Below are positions 1 to 6,320 of a DNA stretch of 9,481 bases, in pieces (position 1 is the stretch's first letter; every line of letters starts with the position of its first letter). Both the position numbers and the translations under genes were made by a program. Under the pieces are notes generated by a model. That model saw only the letters and a list, made by a program, of their open reading frames with translations. It made no database searches and was not told where the DNA came from. Source of the stretch: Lachnospiraceae bacterium UBA1766 (GTDB lineage Bacteria; Bacillota; Clostridia; Lachnospirales; Lachnospiraceae); contig DCGY01000022.1 of assembly GCA_002314715.1 (NCBI GenBank), positions 1 through 9,481 on the forward strand, in the 5' to 3' direction.

Positions 1-1954
1 GACCCTTGGCCGCAATGGTTTCCTGAGCAATTATCACTGCGCTACAGGTAACACAATGGGTTCCCTGGGTCAATCCGGAGGTGGTACAGCCAGCCGCTAC
101 GGCTGCATCCACTACAATATTATGTCCGTGAGCTTCCACCACCTCTTGTGCAATAAGAATTGCATTACATCTGGAGCAATGGCTTCCTGCTGTCTTTCCG
201 TTTTCGGTACAGGTTGCCGTAATTGCACCATCCGTAACCTCTACATGTCCAAGAGCTGCAATGGTTCTTTGGGCCGTTATCACTTCCTTACATACAGAGC
301 AATGACTTCCCTGGGTCTTACCGGCTGTGGTACAGGTTGCAGCCACTGCAGGATCGGTAACCACCGTATGAACATGCTGTTCCTCTGTGGTCTCCTCAGT
401 GGATTCTTCTGTAGATTCCTCTGTGGATTCTTCTGTAGACTCTTCCGTAGATTCCTCTGTAGATTCTTCCGTAGATTCCTCTGTAGATTCTTCTGTAGAC
501 TCCTGTCCGGATTCCTGCTGACTACTCTGCTGACTTTCCTGGGTTTGCTGTGTCTGACTTTCCTGAGTTTGCTGTTCTGTAGATTCCTGACTGCTTTCCC
601 GTGAATTATCCCGGCTCTCACCGGTTGTCGGCTTTGTCAGCAATGTACCGTTGTTAATGAATACTCCATCATCAATATTATTCAACTCACCGCCAATATA
701 AATACCGCCGGTGTTTACAATTCTTCCGTAATTCTTTATTTCACCCTGCTGATCAAAGGCAGTGGTTCCCTTTAAGTTCAAATTTTTCTTGGCAGGTACT
801 GTCAAAATCTCCTTCCCATTGTTTTCCGCAAGGAGCATCAACTTTCCTTGACGACCGGCATCTGCCACCAAAGACTCCACATGATATTCCACACTATCTG
901 CCAGACTTACGGGCATAATTGCGTTCCACAATTCTTCTTCCATGCCAAAATGGAAATTGCCATACACATTTACCGTGGAATACTTGGGATTGTCCAAGGC
1001 CGCCTGTACCTGTGCCAGGGTAGGATTATGTAAATCAACTTCTCCCGATTCCACGATTACCGGTTCAAACATTTGGTCAATGGTTTGGTTTTCCTCCGCT
1101 CTCCATTCCCCAAGCATCTTCTCCTTTTCGAAGCGACTCTCTTCTTTCTCTTTTAGCTCCTGTTCCCGCTTCTTCTCAGAATCCTGCATAATTTGATTAA
1201 CATCCAGTTTTCCGCCGTCGTCCAATCGTTTCTGCATATCTTTATCTTTTGCGATTTCCACGGAAACATAACCGGAAACATTCTCCTCGGTAAAGCGTTC
1301 CACTACGATATCTACCCGCGCTTCTGTACCGGCTTTTGCTCCATAAACATATGTCGTTGCTTTTTCACCCGCACGCACAATTACCGTCTTGTACTCTCCG
1401 GTCACAGGGTCCATTGCGGTAACCGAAACCTCGCCTTCAAGGATCAAAATTTCCGATTCCTCAAAGCTGATTTTGCGTACAATACCCATTGTACCGCGAA
1501 TACCGGTAACCATGGTGGAAGTACGAATGTTCATGCTCTCATCATCCTCCAAATGCTTCGATACATTGAAGAATAATTCTCCCTCACACAAACGTACGGA
1601 CAATTCTTTATCCGCTTTTCGAATTTCAACTTCAGAAACCTCGTTCAGTTTAACGGCCTTGGTATCATCCAGTGCAAAATAGGCATAGCTCTTTTCCTTG
1701 GTTGCTACCTGATGTCCGTTAAAAAGGTGCATTCCCTCTACAAAAGAGACCTCATTTCCACTCTTATTGTTAATGGTAACCTCACCCTCAACCTTGGATA
1801 ATTCCACGGTTGTGGCAAAGCTTTCATATCCTTCCTGTGCTGTCGCCTTCCCCGGCTGGTTCTGCGATGCAGGACTCTTTCCGGAAGAGCATGCCGTCAG
1901 CATACAGGTTGCCAACACCATCGCTACCGTTAATATCCGGTTTTTTCTTTTCAT
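1..1954 (-). CDS. FecR-domain lipoprotein with ESTE linker and Cys/His repeats (partial, C-terminus beyond left edge)
   Basis: The frame is open for 651 codons from ATG at 1954 to the window edge, with no stop. The start is supported by GAGGAG 7 nt upstream and by an ATGA overlap with the upstream HD-GYP gene. Residues 1-22 form a lipoprotein signal peptide (basic MKRKNR, hydrophobic stretch, lipobox LTAC with the lipidated Cys at 22). Residues about 46-200 match the FecR fold, with short Gly-rich beta strands and the landmark TSTMVTGIRGTMGIV (146-159). Residues about 235-290 are charged and probably helical or coiled-coil. Residues about 300-440 are beta-rich and end in Asn/Gly strands (KNYGRIVNTGG, VFINNGTLL). 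Then come a Gln/Ser-rich linker (about 445-484), ten ESTE-type units (485-524) and three 41-residue Cys/His repeats (529-651). The likely location is the outer face of the membrane, reaching through the wall. FecR domains act in transmembrane signalling in Gram-negatives, but no FecI or FecA partner is visible. The ligand and function are unknown. Confidence 0.88.
   Translation of the reverse strand, partial: MKRKNRILTVAMVLATCMLTACSSGKSPASQNQPGKATAQEGYESFATTVELSKVEGEVTINNKSGNEVSFVEGMHLFNGHQVATKEKSYAYFALDDTKAVKLNEVSEVEIRKADKELSVRLCEGELFFNVSKHLEDDESMNIRTSTMVTGIRGTMGIVRKISFEESEILILEGEVSVTAMDPVTGEYKTVIVRAGEKATTYVYGAKAGTEARVDIVVERFTEENVSGYVSVEIAKDKDMQKRLDDGGKLDVNQIMQDSEKKREQELKEKEESRFEKEKMLGEWRAEENQTIDQMFEPVIVESGEVDLHNPTLAQVQAALDNPKYSTVNVYGNFHFGMEEELWNAIMPVSLADSVEYHVESLVADAGRQGKLMLLAENNGKEILTVPAKKNLNLKGTTAFDQQGEIKNYGRIVNTGGIYIGGELNNIDDGVFINNGTLLTKPTTGESRDNSRESSQESTEQQTQESQTQQTQESQQSSQQESGQESTEESTEESTEESTEESTEESTEESTEESTEESTEETTEEQHVHTVVTDPAVAATCTTAGKTQGSHCSVCKEVITAQRTIAALGHVEVTDGAITATCTENGKTAGSHCSRCNAILIAQEVVEAHGHNIVVDAAVAAGCTTSGLTQGTHCVTCSAVIIAQETIAAKG
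2..370 (-). repeat. Three tandem 123-bp (41-aa) Cys/His repeats, array continues off the left edge
   Basis: The units are 370-248, 247-125 and 124-2, all in frame at the C-terminal end of the FecR lipoprotein. Each begins with His, has the pattern C-T-x2-G-x-T-x-G-x-H-C-x2-C at unit positions 13-27, and then an AQ-containing segment ending in Gly. Unit positions C13, H23, C24 and C27 are kept in all three copies. Neighbouring units differ at many synonymous and non-synonymous sites, so this is an old protein repeat rather than a recent DNA duplication. The third unit ends exactly at the window edge in phase, so more copies may follow. I have seen similar repeats in surface proteins of gut clostridia; their function is not established. 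Confidence 0.9.
383..502 (-). repeat. 12-bp tandem repeat encoding ten ESTE-type tetrapeptides
   Basis: Ten consecutive 12-bp units encode Glu-Ser-Thr-Glu; the last unit reads Glu-Thr-Thr-Glu. The units differ only at synonymous third positions (GAA/GAG, TCT/TCC, ACA/ACG/ACT) apart from that final substitution. The tract is a strongly acidic, hydroxyl-rich, flexible spacer between the beta-rich part of the lipoprotein and its Cys/His repeats. It resembles cell-wall-spanning stalks. Because the unit is a multiple of three, changes in copy number would keep the frame. Confidence 0.93.
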
Positions 1955-3411
1955 TTCTGTTCTCCTCTATCTTCCCACGCGGTACTTTCTGCAAATAAGT
2001 CCACAATTTCTCCGTCTAACTGACCATCCTTTACCATACTCCGAAGAATTTCCAAAGCCTTGGTTTCCGGCATGCTCTTCTTGTAGGGACGGTCTTTTGC
2101 GGTAAGCGCGTCAAAAATATCCAAAATCGTAAGCAGTCTTACCGGGAACGGCAATTCTTCGGCCTGATATTTTCTGGGGTAACCGGTTCCGTTCAGATAC
2201 TCGTGATGACTGGCTGCCCATTGAATAACATGTCCGTATGACTTACTAAAATGCATCTGCTGCAACAGTTTCTCCGTCATAACCACATGCTCTTCCATAA
2301 TGTTACGCTCTTTTGCGGTGAGTGTTCCTTTTCGTACAGACAATGCCTCCACTTCCTCCGGTGTCAGCCAGGAAACCGTCTCCCCGCTTCTCTCCACGTA
2401 AGTTTTTTCCACCAAATCCTGTACCTTCGCCATCAATTCATCCTGTAAAAAACCGGCGTTGTTTACTTTCGTGATTGTCTCGAAGGCATCGGCCGTCTGT
2501 TTCTTTATTTCCTCAAATGCTTCCCGGGAAAGCTCGCCTCGAAGCATTCGAAGCTCCGCGAGCATCTCGATTCTCTCCAGTCGCTGTTTGATAACCTGTT
2601 CCTTGCCTGCTAATCTGGAAGGCTTGTCCATCACCTCTAAAGGGGTCACCAGTTTACCAATATCATGCAGCCAAACCGCCATAAGAAATTCTTTTTCTTC
2701 TTCCATTGTTAAGGACAACTCTTCATGATTCTCTCGTAACCATCCCAAAAATCGCTGTCCGTATTTTGCCATATTTCGAGTATGATTTGCATTGTATGGA
2801 CTTCTGGCATCAATTGCGGTAGAAAGTACCTGTACCATAGATTCCAAAAGCTTGGTAATCTCTCGACTGTAATTTAAATTGGTAAGACGAATCGCCGCCT
2901 GGGATGCCAGGGACTGAATCACCTGCTCGCAATCCTTTGGAAATGCAACGGTGGTTCCGTTTGGTATTTTCGCATTTAACAGCTGCAGAACACCGATTGC
3001 CGCTCCCGTATCATCCAGCATGGGAATAACCAGCATGGATTGGGTTCGATATCCGGTCATACTGTCATATCTTCTGGGTCCGGAAAAGTCAAATCTGGAA
3101 TCCGTGTACACGTCCTCAATATTAATCAATTGTTTATTCAATGCAGACCAGGCACATACGTTGTTTGGATTCAGTGCTACCGGAGGAAGTGATATTTTTT
3201 CTCCGTGACCGCCCTGATCAATTCCCAAAGATAGGGTAACCATGATATGGAAAACCAGCTGATTATCCTCTAAAATATACAAGGTTCCAGCATCACAGTC
3301 CGTCATGTCCATTGCCACATCCACGATTTCTCGCATCAAATTATCACTGTCCGCATTTGCCGACAGCGCAATTCCCACATTCAAAAGTCTTTCCAATTCC
3401 ATTGAATTCAT
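1951..3411 (-). CDS. GAF and HD-GYP domain phosphodiesterase
   Basis: The product is 486 aa from the ATG at 3411. That start overlaps the upstream stop as ATGA, is followed by MNSMELERLL, and has AGAG and a more distant GGGGG upstream. An in-frame ATG at 3447 would add 12 residues inside the neighbour and is less likely. Residues about 4-178 form a GAF sensor domain. Residues about 190-475 form an HD-GYP domain. The likely metal ligands are H210 (NHTRN), H249-D250 (HDIGK), H375 (EEHV), H402-H403 (HHEYLNG) and the DIFDALTA aspartates near 431-434. The GYP signature is intact at 410-412. The family hydrolyses c-di-GMP or related cyclic dinucleotides. About 99 extra, mostly helical residues (265-363) separate the HDIGK..KP part from the LTAKE helix. 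No transmembrane segment is visible, so it is probably cytoplasmic. Substrate and GAF ligand are not determined by the sequence. Confidence 0.93.
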   Translation of the reverse strand: MNSMELERLLNVGIALSANADSDNLMREIVDVAMDMTDCDAGTLYILEDNQLVFHIMVTLSLGIDQGGHGEKISLPPVALNPNNVCAWSALNKQLINIEDVYTDSRFDFSGPRRYDSMTGYRTQSMLVIPMLDDTGAAIGVLQLLNAKIPNGTTVAFPKDCEQVIQSLASQAAIRLTNLNYSREITKLLESMVQVLSTAIDARSPYNANHTRNMAKYGQRFLGWLRENHEELSLTMEEEKEFLMAVWLHDIGKLVTPLEVMDKPSRLAGKEQVIKQRLERIEMLAELRMLRGELSREAFEEIKKQTADAFETITKVNNAGFLQDELMAKVQDLVEKTYVERSGETVSWLTPEEVEALSVRKGTLTAKERNIMEEHVVMTEKLLQQMHFSKSYGHVIQWAASHHEYLNGTGYPRKYQAEELPFPVRLLTILDIFDALTAKDRPYKKSMPETKALEILRSMVKDGQLDGEIVDLFAESTAWEDRGEQK

Positions 3412-4208
3412 AGGTATCTCTTTTCCCCCTGCTTGCCCAAAACACAATTCGGGAATTCTTCTCGTAACTCTTTTTCCAATAACTCCAACTGTTCATCTGT
3501 AGCATACGGGTCAAAATGAACCAAAATAGTTTGCTTGGCCCCACTGGCTTTTCCTACAGCTGCAGCCTGTCGCATGCTGCTGTGTCCCCAGCCTTTCTTG
3601 GTTTCCAATTCCCCATCTGTCAACTGTCCGTCGCAAATAAAAAGGTCACAATCCTTGGAAAATGCAATCAAATCTGTTGCCGCATCCTCCGTCAACTCGC
3701 AATCCACAGCATAAACCAGACTTTTTTCGCCGTCACTCAATCGAAAATGGGTTACCCCACCGGGATGATTTCCCGCCAGGATGTCCACCTTTACATTCCC
3801 GATAAAAAAGGCTCCCTCGATTTTATGATACTGCACCTTTGCCGGAAGCTGTTCCAAATTGATTGGCCAAAAAGGAAGACCAATCAGTCGGTTCAAAATT
3901 CTTCTGGCATCCAGCCCATCCTGGTCCTTCATATATATGTGAACTTTCTTACCGGCATCCGCCAGTAAATCCCACTTGCATAACCCTAATACATGATCCA
4001 AATGGGGGTGGCCGATCAATACATGATTTTCCTCCGCCGTATCAGCGTACATAATACCGGTACCGGCATCCAAAAAAAGAACCTTATCCCCTATTTGTAC
4101 CCGAACACAAACCGTGTCTCCTCCATATCGTTGCATTTCCGGAAGGGTAACCACCATAGAACCTCTGACGCCCAGAATTTCTATGCTCCACTTTTCTGTA
4201 TTTTGCAT
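3408..4208 (-). CDS. Metallo-beta-lactamase-fold hydrolase, cyclic-phosphodiesterase-like (PhnP-related)
   Basis: The product is 266 aa. ATG at 4208 has GGGGG 7 nt upstream. It has the full binuclear metal set of the metallo-beta-lactamase superfamily: HPHLDH (H67, H69, D71, H72), H148 in NHPGG, D169 in YAVDCE, and H231 in VHFDP, plus a conserved GWGHSS at about 206-211. The opening GVRGS..........YGGDT, the DAGTG strand (47-51) and the late VHFDPYATDEQL resemble the group containing phosphoribosyl 1,2-cyclic phosphate phosphodiesterases. That group acts on cyclic or linear phosphodiesters. No signal peptide is visible, so it is probably cytoplasmic. Its stop codon overlaps the start of the HD-GYP gene, so the two are probably translated together. 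The phn context is absent, so a phosphonate role is not supported; a role in nucleotide signalling alongside the HD-GYP enzyme is an inference. Confidence 0.85.
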   Translation of the reverse strand: MQNTEKWSIEILGVRGSMVVTLPEMQRYGGDTVCVRVQIGDKVLFLDAGTGIMYADTAEENHVLIGHPHLDHVLGLCKWDLLADAGKKVHIYMKDQDGLDARRILNRLIGLPFWPINLEQLPAKVQYHKIEGAFFIGNVKVDILAGNHPGGVTHFRLSDGEKSLVYAVDCELTEDAATDLIAFSKDCDLFICDGQLTDGELETKKGWGHSSMRQAAAVGKASGAKQTILVHFDPYATDEQLELLEKELREEFPNCVLGKQGEKRYL

Positions 4209-4284
4209 TGCATATCCCCCATGTGTTATTGAAACATAGCCCTAGTACTCCAATGATACATGTAAGCCTAATAACCTAATTTGT

Positions 4285-4314
4285 ATTATACTTTTTCATC
4301 GCGCAATATGTCAA
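4285..4314 (-). promoter_or_regulatory. Consensus sigma-A promoter of the MBL/HD-GYP/FecR operon
   Basis: On the minus strand, TTGACA (4314-4309) and TATAAT (4290-4285) are separated by 18 nt. Both hexamers are perfect. Transcription would start near 4278, giving a leader of about 70 nt before the ATG at 4208. The -35 box sits inside an imperfect dyad, CGCAA (4302-4306) and TTGCG (4320-4324), which could be an operator. Confidence 0.85.
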
Positions 4315-4347
4315 TATTCTTGCGTATTTCCTGCCTTTTTTATCAAT

Positions 4348-5637
4348 TTATTCCCCGGAGAACACCTTATTTAGAATATCTGCCAGAGGACCACAGGCAT
4401 TCATGGCCTCCTCCAACGTATTATTCTGTGCTCCAAGCTCTATCAACATGGATTTTGGGCACAAATGCATATTGTAACGATACTGTTTCAAATAGATTCT
4501 TCTGGTTATTCCGGGATAATAGGAATTGGCTTTTACCTGAAGTTGAAAAGAAAGTGCCAGGTTTTCTTTCAAATAAGGATTATCCAGCGAAGTAATCTTA
4601 CCGGTCTTCTTCGACCAGCAAAGTCCGTTAAAGAACATAAATTTTGCCGTGGGCTTTCCATCGATTTCCGTAACCTGTCGAACGCCCTTGGGCATTTCAT
4701 CCCGATGTAAATCGATTACTGCCTGAATACTTGGATATTCCTCCAATACCTCCCGAATTCGTGGCAGGGCATTGCTATAGGCATCATCACGGCTCTTTTT
4801 ATCAAATTCATCCTGAAGATGTAATACCTGATATCCGTATTCCTCTGTCAAAATACGTTCCAGTTCATCTCCCACACCAACAATTCGCGTCTCCGGCCGT
4901 TCCTTGTCAGAATCCGTAAAACCCTCCTGGGAATGGGTATGATACAGCAGAATCTGGGGCCCGTCTGTATTTTTGTCAATCTCCATGGATTCCCCCATTA
5001 ACGTTTCCACGTTCAAAAGCTCCTTTCCTGCAGAAGTATTGGCATCAATGGTATAAAATTCCCGTACCAAATCTTCGTAAAGAGAATACTCTTCCAAGGC
5101 AATTCGGGTAACCGGATCTGCTCTACCCAGACTTTTTTGCTCATCCACTATCACTTCCACTGCTTCTTCCCGGGAGATTTTCTCTTGTCCGGAGGCCTCC
5201 TCCAATCCCTGCTTTACCTGTTCCAAACTCTGTTCCATACGCGCCATACGGTTTTCACGATAAAAGGACTCCCATACCGGGTCCGTATTCTCCAAATTAT
5301 CTGTTTTTTCGACGTTCTCAATTATCTTTGCTGTATTTGAACCATTATCCGTCTCTACAGAAGTCAAAAGTGCCTTCTCTCCCTCCCTGTTCCAAATACC
5401 GTCCAGGAAACAGTAGGTCATGTCGCTTTGCATATTTACACCCGGAAGATACATGTCACATATCTCCCGTTCCATCTGTCCCACCACTATCTGAAACAAT
5501 TTCCCCCTTTGAAACCATATCATGAAAACAAACACCGGCAAGAACGCTACCGCAAAGAACAAATATCTTTTTTGACTCCGATTCAGCCATATATGTTTTC
5601 GAAGGAATCGTTGCACCCAAATCCAAAAGCTCCCCAT
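4348..5637 (-). CDS. spoIIP: Stage II sporulation protein P, peptidoglycan hydrolase of engulfment
   Basis: The product is 429 aa from the ATG at 5637, chosen because GGAGG lies 5 nt upstream. The in-frame ATG at 5667 (439 aa) lacks a Shine-Dalgarno sequence and lies close to the predicted transcription start. Residues about 25-42 are a single membrane anchor after a basic N-terminus. Residues about 110-220 are a charged, low-complexity stalk. The catalytic domain begins near 225 with QILLYHTHSQEGF (H233, H235, E238), then AVIDLHRDEMPKG (H311) and LIELGAQNNTLEEAM (E400), matching the His/Glu/His/Glu plan of the N-acetylmuramoyl-L-alanine amidase superfamily. SpoIIP works with SpoIID and SpoIIM, degrading peptidoglycan as the mother-cell membrane engulfs the forespore. 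Length is close to the roughly 400 residues usual for the family. In many Firmicutes spoIIP follows gpr and rpsT on one strand; here it diverges from rpsT and no gpr is present between them. Confidence 0.95.
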   Translation of the reverse strand: MGSFWIWVQRFLRKHIWLNRSQKRYLFFAVAFLPVFVFMIWFQRGKLFQIVVGQMEREICDMYLPGVNMQSDMTYCFLDGIWNREGEKALLTSVETDNGSNTAKIIENVEKTDNLENTDPVWESFYRENRMARMEQSLEQVKQGLEEASGQEKISREEAVEVIVDEQKSLGRADPVTRIALEEYSLYEDLVREFYTIDANTSAGKELLNVETLMGESMEIDKNTDGPQILLYHTHSQEGFTDSDKERPETRIVGVGDELERILTEEYGYQVLHLQDEFDKKSRDDAYSNALPRIREVLEEYPSIQAVIDLHRDEMPKGVRQVTEIDGKPTAKFMFFNGLCWSKKTGKITSLDNPYLKENLALSFQLQVKANSYYPGITRRIYLKQYRYNMHLCPKSMLIELGAQNNTLEEAMNACGPLADILNKVFSGE

Positions 5638-5669
5638 ACCTGCCTCCACTGTTGTGTCACAATCCATAC

Positions 5670-5699
5670 AGTATATGTTTTTCCGAAAATCCCTATTCC
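5670..5699 (-). promoter_or_regulatory. Possible sigma-E-type promoter of spoIIP
   Basis: On the minus strand, GGAATAG (5699-5693) is followed after 15 nt by CATATACT (5677-5670). This resembles the mother-cell sigma-E pattern (ATA-containing -35, CATACAnT-like -10), which is the known class for spoIIP. Transcription would begin around 5663, too close to the ATG at 5667 for that start to be used, but suitable for the ATG at 5637. The match is imperfect, so this is tentative. Confidence 0.42.
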
Positions 5700-5816
5700 T
5701 AACGAATTTTCAGGAATTCTTTCGTTGCTTTTCTTCGTGTTTTTTGTTATATTTAGAAACGGTGTAAAAAATGCTTTTGTTTTTCAAAAAACTTATAAAA
5801 ATAAGTAAATTATCTA

Positions 5817-5845
5817 TTGACAAAATCGAATTTATTCTCTACACT
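5817..5845 (+). promoter_or_regulatory. Sigma-A promoter of rpsT
   Basis: TTGACA (5817-5822) and TACACT (5840-5845) are separated by 17 nt. The -35 is perfect and the -10 matches TATAAT at four of six positions. The preceding 35 bases are almost pure A/T, as in UP elements of strong ribosomal promoters. A better-looking TACAAT at 5845-5850 lies 22 nt from the -35, which is too far. Predicted start near 5852, leaving a leader of nearly 90 nt. Confidence 0.7.
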
Positions 5846-5860
5846 ACAATAGTATGTTTA

Positions 5861-5921
5861 CATCGGCCCCCCGTGTCTGGTTGATGTATACAGATAGAAA
5901 AAAATTAGATCATTGTATACA
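5861..5921 (+). promoter_or_regulatory. Structured 5' leader of rpsT with two overlapping hairpins
   Basis: The first stem pairs CATCGGCC (5861-5868) with GGTTGATG (5879-5886) around a C-rich 10-nt loop (8 bp, two G-U). The second pairs TGTATACA (5885-5892) with TGTATACA (5914-5921) around an A-rich 21-nt loop. The second stem ends 4 nt before GGAGG (5926-5930), the ribosome binding site of rpsT. The two stems share two bases, so they may stack or compete. S20 controls its own translation in E. coli; a similar role here is inference from position and shape. Confidence 0.5.
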
Positions 5922-5939
5922 AAATGGAGGTGTACGACT

Positions 5940-6203
5940 TTGGCTAACATTAAATCCGCAAAGAAGAGAATCTTAGTTGCTCAGACTAGAGCTGATAGAA
6001 ACAAAGCACTTAGATCCGGTGTTAAGACCGCTACCAAGAAGGTTTTCGCTGCTATCGAATCTGGTGATAAGGCTGCTGCTCAGCAGGAACTCATCGCTGC
6101 TACCAAGACTATTGAAATGGCTGGAAGCAAGGGTGTTTATCACAAGAACAACGTAGCTAGAAAAGTTTCTCGTCTTAACAAAGCTGTAAATAAGATGGCT
6201 TAA
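5940..6203 (+). CDS. rpsT: 30S ribosomal protein S20
   Basis: The product is 87 aa, the normal size of bacterial S20. The start is TTG at 5940, giving the typical N-terminus M-ANIKSAKKRI; the ribosome binding site GGAGG at 5926-5930 lies 9 nt upstream. An ATG at 5913 in the same frame lies before that ribosome binding site and would add nine unrelated residues, so it is rejected. The protein is basic and alanine-rich, ending GVYHKNNVARKVSRLNKAVNKMA, which matches the S20 helical bundle that binds 16S rRNA early in 30S assembly. Codon use is strongly biased (mostly AAG for Lys, GCT for Ala, AGA/CGT for Arg), as expected for high expression. It is a monocistronic unit with its own promoter, leader and terminator. 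A UUG start is also known for E. coli rpsT, where it aids translational feedback. Confidence 0.98.
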   Translation: MANIKSAKKRILVAQTRADRNKALRSGVKTATKKVFAAIESGDKAAAQQELIAATKTIEMAGSKGVYHKNNVARKVSRLNKAVNKMA

Positions 6204-6222
6204 TTGATATACGTATAAAACG

Positions 6223-6260
6223 ACCCTGTTCGTACCGTCATACGAACAGGGTATTTTTAT
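6223..6260 (+). terminator. Intrinsic terminator of rpsT
   Basis: A perfect 12-bp stem, ACCCTGTTCGTA (6223-6234) with TACGAACAGGGT (6241-6252), encloses a 6-nt loop and is followed by ATTTTTAT. It begins 19 bases after the rpsT stop. Confidence 0.95.
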
Positions 6261-6299
6261 GCCCAAAAAGGACTCGCAAGCAATGCTCACGAGTCCTTT
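6261..6299 (-). terminator. Intrinsic terminator of the zinc-ribbon/TPM operon
   Basis: Read on the minus strand, AAAGGACTCG (6299-6290) pairs perfectly with CGAGTCCTTT (6276-6267) around a 13-nt loop that can itself form a small stem, and the T run continues to 6265. It lies just after the TPM gene and directly faces the rpsT terminator, so the two units are insulated from each other. Confidence 0.9.
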
Positions 6300-6320
6300 C
6301 TATTCTTTCACTGTCTTCTT

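Larger units (their letters stand above)
5638..5939. other. Divergent intergenic region between spoIIP and rpsT
   Basis: These 302 bases hold no gene on either strand that I can support. From left to right they contain the spoIIP leader and its tentative sigma-E promoter, a short dyad AACGAA (5701-5706) and TTCGTT (5721-5726), an A/T-rich stretch (about 5740-5816) that could be an UP element, the rpsT promoter, and the folded rpsT leader. The gpr protease gene often found between these two genes is absent. Confidence 0.8.

Noticed and set aside
2..502. Regularly spaced repeats that might suggest a CRISPR array
   Set aside because: The periods are 12 and 123 bp, there are no unique spacers between identical repeats, and every unit is in frame within one protein.
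56..604. Plus-strand 182-codon open frame rich in Cys, Phe, Arg and Leu
   Set aside because: It is the antisense reading of the ESTE and Cys/His repeats of the lipoprotein; the repetitive Phe/Cys/Arg pattern is a by-product of the 12-bp repeat, and there is no convincing ribosome binding site.
280..621. Minus-strand 113-codon basic open frame (repeated LQKN/LQRN)
   Set aside because: It is an out-of-frame reading of the same repeat tract; the true frame runs continuously from 1954 through this region.
1824..2006. Minus-strand 60-codon open frame across the HD-GYP/FecR junction
   Set aside because: It overlaps both real genes in another frame and lacks family resemblance; the lipoprotein start at 1954 with GAGGAG explains the junction.
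4209..4284. Possible cyclic-di-GMP riboswitch in the leader of the HD-GYP operon
   Set aside because: The leader is only about 70 nt and I could not find the conserved GEMM-type core or a terminator hairpin in it.
5845..5850. TACAAT as the rpsT -10 box
   Set aside because: It lies 22 nt from the TTGACA box; TACACT at 5840-5845 gives the normal 17-nt spacing.
5973..6290. Minus-strand 105-codon open frame opposite rpsT
   Set aside because: It is antisense to a clear S20 gene and crosses both terminators; its composition is a shadow of the S20 codons.
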